A stretch of 30,939 bases of DNA. It comes from Chara braunii. Taxonomy: Eukaryota > Streptophyta > Charophyceae > Charales > Characeae. Positions 8,483 to 17,423 of this stretch are shown piece by piece. The stretch is from assembly GCA_003427395.1 (NCBI GenBank), contig BFEA01000353.1, positions 780,526 to 811,464 of the forward strand. The letters run 5' to 3'. A program made the position numbers and the translations under genes. Below the pieces are notes generated by a model. That model was not told the origin of the DNA and did no database searches. It saw only the letters and a program-made list of their open reading frames with translations. How positions within the stretch are numbered: the first letter of the stretch is position 1; each line of letters opens with the position of its first letter.

Positions 8483-11450
8483 CAACGAGGATCGGGCTCA
8501 CTGCTGTTTGCCACATTAGCCCAGCTCTTGGTTCATCCCGCATCGTTGTTTTCCAGACGAGTATTCTTCTCTCTTTGTACGCAGTGCAACCGGCCTCACG
8601 CTACTTCATTGATATGATAAGCAAAATCGGATGGACTTTCCGTTGGAGCACGACCAAGTACATTCCATTCGAACCCACCAATGTACAGGTAAGCCTTCAA
8701 ACTCGAGCCTTGTTCTTCACTTCCAACCCATCGATAGGATGGGCAACACCCTTGCTAACATGCATGTCCCCAACCCCTCCCTTCAAACCCCACGCTACCT
8801 CCGTCAACTACGCAAACGAGAGCGAATCTTTGTCTACGACCTGGCCGGATACATCCGACGATTGGCTTAAGCCGTGCGAATGAAATCCCCTCCTCGGGCC
8901 GATAAGATGGGCGATGCATAGTGCTCAGGTAAGTTTCCCATCTTGAACTCGCACTATTCCTATCAATATAATGTATAAAAATCGAATGAATCTTCCACAA
9001 GAACACGAACAGGTACGTAGTTCGATTCAAGTCTGTTTCTGGGCGCAGCCTATGATACTAACCCTGGTTGAACTAACGTCCTAGAGCAGAAACTAACACT
9101 ACCATTAAACTCGCCATGCCAAAAAATCCCAGTCTAACACCTTCACTCGCTCGTTCTCACAACGAACGGAGTGAGTTGTTTCTCTTCCCCTTCGACCATA
9201 GCCAAGCTTTCGCCATCTCTTGCGCAACACCTTTCAACTCTAACCCCCGAAATACTGACTCTCCCACCAATCTAACCTCACCATCACTCTCGCCCACGTC
9301 CCAAACCCCCAGATAGGTTCTTGTTTCATCTTATTTCGCTCGGAAGTGAGCAAGACACGGGTTTCTACCTCTCTTCTTCTCCGCCTCCGCTATCACTCCG
9401 CGCGGCTCGTTACCCCATTAACTCTCATTTCCTACTACTAACACCAAAACTGAGGGCGCCATCGTACTCGCCCGGGGCTAAAACCCCCGTCTAGGTTCTT
9501 ACCTTTGCTCGATTCTGTCAAGAATCGAGCGCGCTATGCATCCTCCTGCCTGCCATAGCCCCACTCGCCTTCTCCTTCACCGCGCCTTTCTTCTCTCGAT
9601 CGCACCTGGTGTGGAAAGCGTCCAGATCCATCCTCCCTTCCCAGTGTCTTTCGGCAGCCGTTTCCTTCTTTGCCTATCTCTGCTAGCAGCCCCTCTAGGT
9701 CGGGCTCCACCACATGGTCCGCCCGCCACGAGCGCCTTCAGGTGGCACTTTGAACGATCAAAATTAGTCGAAAGCGATCGAGTTATACTCTTCCTATCCC
9801 GTCTTTCTTCCTCGATATCATCTCTAACCATCCCCGCGCAATAACCTCTCTTTTTAACTCCTAATCTGTTAATCTAACACTAATTCTGACAACGTATCTG
9901 GATTCACTGACCCCAAAAACCTTACTGTAGACTCTTCCCTCACTCGATTGAACCAAGGATCGAGCGAGCTCTCCACTTCTTATCGCGCCTTAGCTCGTTT
10001 CCTGCCATCTTCACCTTGCCGATGTACCTGGCCAGCCTTCGGGCCATTTTCACACGCAGGCCTCGCCGCACCAACGGACAGTGGCTTCGCGCTGGACGAC
10101 GACCGCCAATGCCAGTTCATCCTGCAAAGGACTTCGGGGAGTGTCGGTCACAAGACGGTTCGATTAGTCTTTTGCCCCTATACCCAATTCTGACGAATGA
10201 CCGATACAACAGTAGCGCTGCGGTGTCCACCACAGTCCCTACCTTGCTACAGGGAGGTCTGTGAGCTCCCTCTTTTGGGCACTTCGGAGGGAATCCGCCT
10301 CTTGTCAGTCCGGGAAAACCCCTCTGCCCCTCTACCCAAGACTGAAGGCCGACTTGCCCATCAGTCTTACCAGGTTCTCCTCCTTACCCCCTCGGCTTCA
10401 GTCAGTGTGGACTGCGCGTTAGCCCTGACGCTCCCGCGGGTGTCTAACACAGTCAACATGCCAGTGGTCGCGGAAGCCAGACTTTACCGACGAAGGCAAT
10501 CCACGCCGTGGCCACTCCGGCTCTCCAAATAGTGAGCCAGCACGGGCCTCCACCGCAGTGCAAACGCATGGGCCTGGGCGGAATGGGCCCAGTGCAGGTT
10601 TTGCTGCCGGCCGCAAATATTTTAGTTAAAAAAAACTTTGAAAACCGTTGAAGCCCGCCAACATCCCGAATATGCGGGAAACCGTAGGCCTACCAGGGAA
10701 GGCCCGCGTTCAAGGTTTTTGTCCATCGTGACATCCTCTAAGAACCAGCGCCACGCCTAAGCCAAGAAAAAAAACCGACGCATAAAATAAAATAATAAAG
10801 TATTTGATTTTTTTTTTTAATCATCAGAACATGAAGAACGTGGAAAAAAAGGACCGCTAATCATCATTCCGACTTCGCCAACAGCAAACCCAAGGGGGAT
10901 AATCCCGCCGAACCTTCGTGCCACTCTGATATTCCCGCGTCGTCGCCACACGACCTCGATCCCTGAATCTCTTCGCTGACAGTCCGATGCCACAACTGCT
11001 AGTGCTAGGCCCAAGTCTTGGTTTTAGCTTTTATGGTCACCTAAAATATATGAATATTGTGCGACGCGAAGACCTACTGAAACGTTTTGAACTTCCATGC
11101 TATTGTGGATGCCGTCCTCCGCACGTATACATAGGTCACTGGCAAGCTCCTTAATCAACGAGATATAATCTTTTCAATCCTAATCTAATCAGAAATAAAA
11201 TTCTGGTTGGCGATCATGCCGACTCTTCAGTCATCAACAAATAAGAAGATCAAGCGCGCCTCAAAAATCCGCGCGCCCACACACTATCTATTCTAGTAAA
11301 CCGTCCAGCCAACGTAAACCACTAGCGCAGCAGCGCCTCACGCCAAAAACTTAAACTTTTAACCTTATTTTTTGTCGCTTGAAAAAAACCAGGGTGGATA
11401 CCCTTGTAAGGGTATTCGCACCGACACCGGGACTTTTGGAAAAACGAAGG
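8483..11450. other. Long stretch with no recognisable gene
   Basis: Open frames are short and lack domain signatures. GTAAG-type donor words occur after CAG at about 8690 and 8930, so plus-strand splicing is possible but unsupported. From about 9100 to 10550 the plus strand is C/T-rich. AT-rich and A/T-homopolymer sequence occurs at 10618-10640 and 10760-10822. A TACCCTT-gt-AAGGGTA palindrome lies at 11399-11414. I see no transposon protein. Confidence 0.5.
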
Positions 11451-11548
11451 ACCGGTCCTCCGGTGGAAGTGAACCCCAAAAAGAAGTTGGGGGCATTGGA
11501 CCGGTCCTCGGGTAGAAGCGGACCCCAAAAAGAAGTGAGGGCATGTGA
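11451..11548 (+). repeat. 49-bp tandem duplication
   Basis: Two units with period 49 (11451 and 11500) share ACCGGTCCTC, GAACCCC/GGACCCC, AAAAAGAAG and GGGCAT. Each unit begins within the palindrome GGACCGGTCC. Divergence between the units is moderate, so the duplication is not recent. Confidence 0.8.
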
Positions 11549-11787
11549 ACTGCAAAAGGGCCCTCAGGTCCAGGCGTTGAGCCCCGTCTTCTCAAAACAG
11601 GGAGGTTAGGCACAACGAAACAGGCGTTTTGCAAGAGGCAACTTTGGCGATTTTCTGTGCTTAGACGAACATGCACAAAAATTTGAAATTTTGAGAATCC
11701 ATAGATGAGGTCGTGTTCTTTCCTGAAATAATAATAGAACATTTACAAAAAATCATTTAGACTGCGAAATAATCGTCGCGCCGATTC

Positions 11788-12122
11788 NNNNNNNNNNNNN
11801 NNNNNNNNNNNNNNNNNNNNNNNNNNNNNNNNNNNNNNNNNNNNNNNNNNNNNNNNNNNNNNNNNNNNNNNNNNNNNNNNNNNNNNNNNNNNNNNNNNNN
11901 NNNNNNNNNNNNNNNNNNNNNNNNNNNNNNNNNNNNNNNNNNNNNNNNNNNNNNNNNNNNNNNNNNNNNNNNNNNNNNNNNNNNNNNNNNNNNNNNNNNN
12001 NNNNNNNNNNNNNNNNNNNNNNNNNNNNNNNNNNNNNNNNNNNNNNNNNNNNNNNNNNNNNNNNNNNNNNNNNNNNNNNNNNNNNNNNNNNNNNNNNNNN
12101 NNNNNNNNNNNNNNNNNNNNNN
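11788..12122. other. Assembly gap
   Basis: There are 335 consecutive N. The gap sits next to a CT microsatellite, a common cause of assembly breaks. Its stated length may be an estimate. Single N also occur at 21927 and 29207. Confidence 0.98.
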
Positions 12123-12174
12123 CTCCCTCTCTCTCTATTTCTTTCTCTCTCTCACACTCATAACAATAAATGAA

Positions 12175-12213
<39 letters not shown>
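12123..12213 (+). repeat. CT microsatellite
   Basis: Interrupted CT-rich sequence is followed by a pure CT run of about 16 units at 12181-12213. It ends about 65 bp before the right edge of the insertion. Confidence 0.95.
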
Positions 12214-12216
<3 letters not shown>

Positions 12217-12278
12217 TTAGCTCTTAGTCTCATTGATTCGGCTACCTTAGGGCTGCGTTCCCCGCGCCCACGCGGTAG

Positions 12279-12735
12279 ACAATATGGTTGTAGGACAAGG
12301 ATTGTGAGTTTGCTTTCAATAAGTTGAAATATGCATTAACTCACTATCCTGTTCTGAAAATTGTTGATCCGTCTCTTCCTTTCATCGTCACTACTGATGC
12401 AAGTCAGTACGGGATTGGCGCAGTCCTTCAACAAAACGATGGCAATGGTTATAGACCCATTGAGTTTATGTCTGCACGACTGCCATCGGAAAAGGTTGCC
12501 AATTCCACCTATGAAAGGGAATTGTATGCCTTAGTGTGCGGACTGAACACCTGGAAGCACTACTTGTTCGGGAGACACTTCACCGTGTGACCACTCTACC
12601 TTGAAGTGGATAAAGACACAGCCTAGGCTCTCTGATAAGCTGGTACGATGGTCTGCGTTTATTGATACCTTCGATTTTGAATTGAAAACGATCAAAGGTT
12701 AGTCTAATGTGGTTGCAGATGCATTGTCCAGAAGG
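12279..12735 (+). pseudogene. RNase H, continued (element A)
   Basis: This resumes the element A polyprotein broken at 4604. It shows T-I-W, a TAG at 12291 where element B has Trp, then DKDCEFAFNKLKYAL, TTDASQYGIGAVLQQ, YERELYAL and GRHFTV. A loss of about 5 nt relative to element B at about 12588 removes the Tyr-Ser of the YSDH motif and shifts the frame; DHSTLKW continues in the new frame. A TAG lies at 12700-12702 where element B has Lys, just before SNVVADALSRR. RNase H degrades the RNA strand of the RNA-DNA hybrid, and the acidic residues (TTDAS, YERE, DH, ADAL) can all be located across the break. Confidence 0.9.
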
Positions 12736-14250
12736 TGTGACTTCTTTGGCGCAATTGTCTCTTATTTGGATGTTGGGAATGATTTGAAAGATAAAATTTG
12801 GCAAGGATATGCTACTGACCCTATTTGGAAGCCTATCATTGATGTCCTTGCAAAAGACCCAACTCTACTCCCCAACTACCGTGTAATCGATGGTTTGCTT
12901 CTCTTGTTAGACCAGACTGAACAAAGATTGTGTATTCCTCACAAGGAAGAGATTAAAAGTCTGTTAATTGGGGAATGTCACGATTCTAAAGGTCATTTTG
13001 GATTCAAGAAAACTTACGCAGAGGTTAGGGAACGCTTTGAGTGGAAGGGATTGAAGGAGGATGTACTAACCTATGTTCGTACATGTTTGGTATGTTAGAG
13101 AAACAAACCGTCACATGAGAATCCACTTGGTCTTCTGAAACCATTACCGATTCCAAGTGAACCAGGTGAGTCTATCTCGATGGACTTCATGAGCCTCACC
13201 AAGAGCCACAACGGCAACAATCAAGTGATGGTTATTGTAGATTGTTTCTCTAAATATGCCATGTTTATTCCCTTACCCACAGAGGCGCGGACAAAACTTG
13301 TGATCCAAAAGTTTCAGATGCGATGGGTGACTGAATATGGATTCCCTATCTCAATTGTGTCTGATCGTGATACAAGGTTCACAAGTATGCCATGGCAAAA
13401 GCTGATGGAAGCATAAGGTACACGTTTGACCATGTCGTCAGGGCGACACCTTGAAACGAATGGACAAAGTGAGCAGATGAACCGGTTGTGCCAACAGCTC
13501 TTGCACATGTATGTGAGACCGAATCAAATTGATTGGGATGAGAACTTACCCAAGATAGCCAGTGCATATAACAACAGTGTTCACACCGCTATGGGTCGTA
13601 CACCAAATGCACTGCACAAGGGGTGGAGACCTAGGCGTCCCATTGATGTGCTAATGAGGGACCAGTTCCTTAGGTTACCTCCAGGGACACAAGAGTGTGC
13701 AGTTTTGTTTCAAGAAGACATAAAGAAGGTAAAAGATAATTTAAAGAAAGCTCAAGACCAGATGATCGAACAAGCAAATAAACATCGTCGACCATCCACC
13801 TTTAAGGAAGGTGATTTCGTCTGGGTAAAGTCCAAAGAGTTTTCCTTAGAAGAAGATGTGTCTCAGAAACTTCTGCCTGTTTATTTTGGACCCTGGGAAG
13901 TTCTCAAAGTAATTGGGGATGCAGAGGGACAATCTTATCGTATTGATATACCCCCTCATCTCAAAACATATTCTGTCTTTCACGCGTCCAAACTGTTGCC
14001 CTATGTAAAAGGGGATGAATTTCCACACAGACCATCTATGATTCCGCCATCTATGGAAGGCAGATACGAGGTAGAAAGAATCATAGAACATGGTTACTTC
14101 TCTACAGGAGGACGTGGACGACCTTAGAAGCAGTTCAAGGTACGTTTCAGGTCTCAAGCACCATCTGAGGACAGATGGTTTAGTAGAAGAGAACTACTTG
14201 AAACTGCTCCTGATATTGTCGCTGCTTATGAACGAGGGTTAAAGTCTTAA
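12736..14250 (+). pseudogene. Integrase with chromodomain (element A)
   Basis: One frame runs from 12589 to a TAA at 14248 without indels but with stops at 12700 (TAG), 13096 (TAG), 13414 (TAA) and 14125 (TAG). Integrase motifs: HHCC zinc-binding domain (GECHDSKGHFG, then TCLVC), first Asp in SMDFM, second Asp in IVSDRDTRFTS and the Glu in ETNGQSEQMN, spaced D-35-E, all present. A GPY/F-type segment follows (YFGPWEVLKVI...YSVFHASKLLP). The C-terminus (YEVERIIEHGY ... DRWFSRRELLETAPDIVAAYE) resembles a chromodomain, which steers integration to marked chromatin in chromoviruses. TAG 13096 replaces CAG, which element B retains. Confidence 0.92.
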
Positions 14251-15307
14251 ATATTTCTGCGCTGGAACTCGAAAATGGGCCGGCAGGAATGCAGTAACCT
14301 TGTTCAGAGGCAGCCTGGGGCCCAGAACTTCACCCCAGGCAACGCAGACCTGGGTTGGTCTGCGCTAGCCTGTGTGACCAAGCCGCCGCCCAGGCCTGAG
14401 TCTGCTGCGTTTGGCTGTGTGACCAAACACTGCATATAGGAAATTCAAAGGTCAAAGTCAACTGTAGAGTCAAAGGTACCACGCCCTGGCCCTTGGTTGG
14501 ATACACTCACTTGTTGTGCGCAGGTACCCAGACAGCATCCAGGCCGGAGGGAATTCGGTTTCAGATCAATCTGGGCCCTCGTTTGCATCAAAATCTGGAC
14601 GGTTGAGGGATGCAGCATCCGGGGTCCAGACCCTGCGTCAACGCTACATAAGCACTGACTTCCTGGCTTTGACATTCATTCTGTCTTGCGTCAATGCTGA
14701 CTTCACGCGTTGACGACGCGATGCTGGCTCGATGCTGCGACGCTGGTGGACGTTGGCTTCGTGCTGGCATTTGGGAGATTTGCGGCGACGCGCTGCTAGC
14801 TCGGCATGGTGGCTGGCTGGCTACTGTCTTCAAGGCATGCTGATGCGGCAGCTGCCACGCGTTGTTGCTGACGTGGCTGTTGCCACGTGTTCTATGGCTG
14901 GGACTATGTGACCGGCACTGCTGTTCTGTTCGGAGATCAGGACTGTGGAGAGATTGTGGATACTTACCTGGTTGTCTTCATGTCAACATTGCTCCAGCGC
15001 TGATGAGAGACTGATTAGACGTGCCACGTGGCACCTTGTAGAGGACTTCGGATATGTGTTCAGACTATTGATTATTTGAGGTGGTGATCGAGGAGGGAGC
15101 CCGCAGCCGGAGTGGGCATTGTACTATTATTCCTCTCCTTTGTCTAATCTCCCTCCTCTCTCCATCGTCTGTGTATGATTATCTCATCGCACTCTTTCTG
15201 GACACGATTTTGATTATTGGTAATTATCAGCGGCTCAATATTCTGGACTTGCATTGTTGACGAGTGTCTTCACGATCTGGGTTCATTGCAGGTAGCCTAA
15301 ATTGCAG
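14251..15307 (+). other. Noncoding, hairpin-rich region after element A
   Basis: No gene is recognisable. Hairpins: GCCTGGGG/CCCCAGGC (14313-14340); CGCAGACC/GGTCTGCG, loop 6 (14343-14364); GTTTGG/CCAAAC (14409-14428); TCTGGAC/GTCCAGA enclosing GGATGC/GCATCC (14594-14630); CGTCAA/TTGACG (14689-14715); ACGTGGC/GCCACGT (14871-14888). Palindromes: GGCAGCTGCC (14847-14856) and GTGCCACGTGGCAC (15021-15034, containing the G-box core CACGTG). It could include the 3' untranslated part or LTR of element A, but no matching 5' LTR was found. Confidence 0.6.
15021..15034. promoter_or_regulatory. 14-bp perfect palindrome with G-box core
   Basis: GTGCCACGTGGCAC is a perfect palindrome centred on CACGTG, the bZIP/bHLH G-box. 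A second CACGTG lies within 14871-14888. It lies about 275 bp upstream of the armadillo exon. Regulatory use is only a possibility. Confidence 0.4.
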
Positions 15308-15570
15308 TGTGTTTCGATGTCCTTTCTATGCTTGGCTGGCAGATTACAGGGACGATTCGGAATCTAGCAGTGCTTGGTGAGCATGCGGTATACTTTCTTG
15401 ATCAGCGGACTATAGAAGCTCTGAAGGCTGCAATGTGTGCTTTCCCTTTCAACAGTGCTCTAATGCTGAACATCACACGCGTCCTCTCCAAGCTCTCTCT
15501 TCATGGCGTTGTCTGTTCGACCCTCGGAAAGGACAAAGATTTGCTGAGCAAACTCGTACATATTTTAAAT
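15308..15570 (+). CDS. Armadillo-repeat exon, possibly ARMC2-like
   Basis: This is an internal exon candidate of 263 nt. It is preceded by AAATTGCAG and followed by AAT|GTAAGG, both good splice consensus, and there is no in-frame stop. An upstream TAA in this frame (15298-15300) supports an exon start here. The peptide has ITGTIRNLAVLGEHAVYFL, then IEALKAAM and LMLNITRVLSKLSLH, ending LLSKLVHIL: helical armadillo-type repeats. The LNITRVLSKLSLH stretch resembles ARMC2, a protein needed for axonemal assembly in flagellated cells; that assignment is from memory and tentative. It is the only segment that looks like an intact host gene, and flanking exons are not found in the window. Confidence 0.6.
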
Positions 15571-16378
15571 GTAAGGGGCATGAGGTATACAGTGTACTCC
15601 CTCAGTGATATCTCTGCTGCTTTCCCCATCTACCATTTTTATTTTTATTTTTATTTAGTTTAAAAAAAAAATTAAATACCTTACGAAGTGTGGGAGGATT
15701 CACACACGATCTGTTTATCAACAGTCATATGTATGTACCACTCAGCCACTGGGACTGGGTACCCATCTACCATTTTTTTTCCTTCAAAAAATGCCGAACA
15801 TTATTGAATTGCTGGAAAACCAGTTGCCCCACTGAATGCTTCCCTCTGTTGTGTTCGAGAGACCCTCAGACAGCATCAACAGAATCCTTATAGCGATTGC
15901 TTGAAACCGGGTCCAGTGTCCCTTACAGAATTTCACTCAGCGCACTCCCGTGGTTGTGGAGGGATCCAAGACAAGGGTATTGATTGCTCCCTTTGGAAGG
16001 GATATACCCCTGCTTCACCCTGTGTCAGGATTTACCCCTCGGCATAAGGCCCTGCAGCAGGTGCATGCCCGCCCTAAGCGAAGGCGGCCCCCCTGAATCT
16101 CAATGTGCCGTGGGTTCGTCAATTTTTGCAAATCTTGGTGGGCGCCAGACAGTTGCCACGCACCAGTTGGTTACCTCCGCGTTGCTCGTGAGAATCCAAA
16201 ATATTTGTGAGCCTTTCAGGCTCTTCCATCAACATGGTTGAAGCAAGGGTGGGCATGACTAACCAATTTGGTCCCAGGCCACTGTCTGAACGGGCCTGGG
16301 CGCAGACACTTTGGCCGATACTGAAGCCACTGGAATTTGCCCACCACTTTCCATATAGGAAAGGGCCGGGCTCCGAGT
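15571..16378. other. Intron or intergenic sequence
   Basis: Starting with the donor of the armadillo exon, this stretch holds T/A-rich tracts at 15638-15675 and 15773-15791. The words CCATCTACCATTTTT occur twice (about 15626 and 15761), suggesting a small duplication or retroposon. No further exon is recognised. Confidence 0.5.
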
Positions 16379-16602
16379 TCAGCATTGGGGCACTCGCGTG
16401 TAGATGCGGCAGCGCTGCTGGAGCAAGCGCTTGTGGGCTGCTGCGCTAGCGCAGGTGTACAGGCGCTCGCGGGCGTCGAGAGGAAGAGGGTGCTGCTGAG
16501 GGCAGCGCCATAGCCAGCCCTTGTAGCCGGGCTCGGCTTGGATTAGCCAGTGGAGGAGGTGGTGGTCTTCTTGTTTGAGGGTGAAGACGTAGGTGAGAAA
16601 GT

Positions 16603-16606
<4 letters not shown>
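16379..16606 (-). CDS. Unrecognised GC3-rich minus-strand ORF
   Basis: On the minus strand a frame just past a CT run reads FLTYVFTLKQEDHHLLHWL, then AEPGYKGWLWRC, ARERLYTCASAAAHKRLLQQ, ending at a TGA. I count roughly three quarters of third positions as G or C, unlike surrounding sequence, and codon choice is coherent (CTC, CAC, CGC, CAG). This suggests real coding sequence, perhaps a final exon. The same frame stays open across the CT run to 16726. CAG|GTACGTG on the minus strand near 16655-16664 could be a donor. I do not recognise the family. Confidence 0.35.

Positions 16607-16634
<28 letters not shown>
16604..16634 (+). repeat. GA microsatellite
   Basis: About 15 GA units. On the minus strand this is a polypyrimidine tract next to the GC3-rich ORF. 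It resembles the AG tracts at 21644 and 21928 in also being followed by a GAG-rich flank. Confidence 0.95.
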
Positions 16635-16636
<2 letters not shown>

Positions 16637-16995
16637 GGTTGATGATGTGAGGGCACGTACCTGGTCTTGGCGATGGTCTACAAGGGTCGACATCTTCATG
16701 TACTTCGGTTCTGCTGCTGACGTCAACTGGATGCATTGTCAATTCGTAGGCTGCTAGTGGCCGTGTGATAGTTGTCTGGGCGCTGAGTGCCAAGTAGGAG
16801 GAAGGACTCTCGATACATATGTTGGTGGTAGCAAGAGTATGCTCTCATTGACATTCGGATTCAGTGCTCTGGTTCTTCGTTGGTGGAATATCAGTGCATT
16901 TCTGCTTTCTGGACAGCGTTGGACTTGCTGGCTTTCAATGTGATTTTGCTTTCCGGATTTCTGTCATATCGCTCTCTCTCATTTTCCTTGCAATT

Positions 16996-17007
16996 TGGTA
17001 TTGGAGC
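16996..17007 (+). other. Degenerate tRNA-iMet primer-binding site
   Basis: TGGTATTGGAGC matches the plant retrotransposon PBS TGGTATCAGAGC at 10 of 12 positions. It follows a CT-rich stretch ending in TTGCA and three bases, as a 5' LTR ending in CA would. It could be the 5' LTR/leader boundary of element D, whose gag starts about 1.5 kb downstream, or of a lost element. The left LTR boundary was not identified. Confidence 0.45.
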
Positions 17008-17155
17008 TGGTTCGAGCCGCTCCGCTAGCCTCTTCGCAATAGCTGTTTGGTGCTTCGCTGGATATGGTGGGGCAGTGATAACGCTTGGGCGTTGGTGATG
17101 TAGGGGTGCACGCTGTATGATGAGAACTTGCCGACGTGCCATTTAAGCCGAGGGG

Positions 17156-17389
17156 GAACTGCATTGTGTTGTGGGTTGTGTCGAGGCATCGACCGATCAT
17201 CGTAAATGCACGTCAGGTTACTGGTGAGAAATTTGTGGTTGGCGGAAGCATTATGAGGTACATTGCTCCTTTGAACTGCATTGTGTTGTGGGTTGTGCCG
17301 AGGCATCGACCGGTCATCGTAGATGCCCGTCAGGTTACTGCTGAGAAATCTGTGGTTGGGGGCAGAATTATGAGGTATGTTGCTCCTTA
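17156..17389 (+). repeat. 117-bp in-frame tandem duplication
   Basis: Two copies of a 117-bp unit (17156-17272 and 17273-17389) share about 90% identity. The period is 39 codons and a frame from 17136 to 17423 stays open through both copies, giving two 39-residue repeats with the blocks NCIVLWVV, RHRP, ARQVT and IMRY. I count 7 replacement and 4 silent codon differences, so there is no sign of strong protein constraint. The peptide is not recognised. Confidence 0.75.
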
Positions 17390-17423
17390 CCTTATCTACC
17401 CTCTTCGTTGCTTCTTTCCGTGA

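Larger units (their letters stand above)
4605..12278. mobile_element. 7.7-kb insertion splitting element A
   Basis: Element A RNase H coding stops at 4604 (codons for G-T-I) and resumes at 12279 (codons for T-I-W, then W-to-stop, D-K-D). The host sequence at the left edge is ACTATT (4599-4604) and at the right ACAATA (12279-12284), a possible imperfect target-site duplication. The inserted DNA starts with CCCTTAGGCTGC close to its left end and has ACCTTAGGGCTGC close to its right end, a weak terminal direct repeat. No transposase, RT or integrase is recognisable inside, and no clear TG...CA LTR ends are seen. It may be several nested non-autonomous elements; part of it is an assembly gap. Confidence 0.6.

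Noticed and set aside
9536-10532. Protein genes in the C/T-rich region
   Set aside because: Open frames of about 100 codons overlap on both strands, have no domain signature, and follow from skewed composition.
4599-12284. Complete LTR retrotransposon as the insert
   Set aside because: No TG...CA ends, PBS, or gag-pol homology were found between the two breakpoints.
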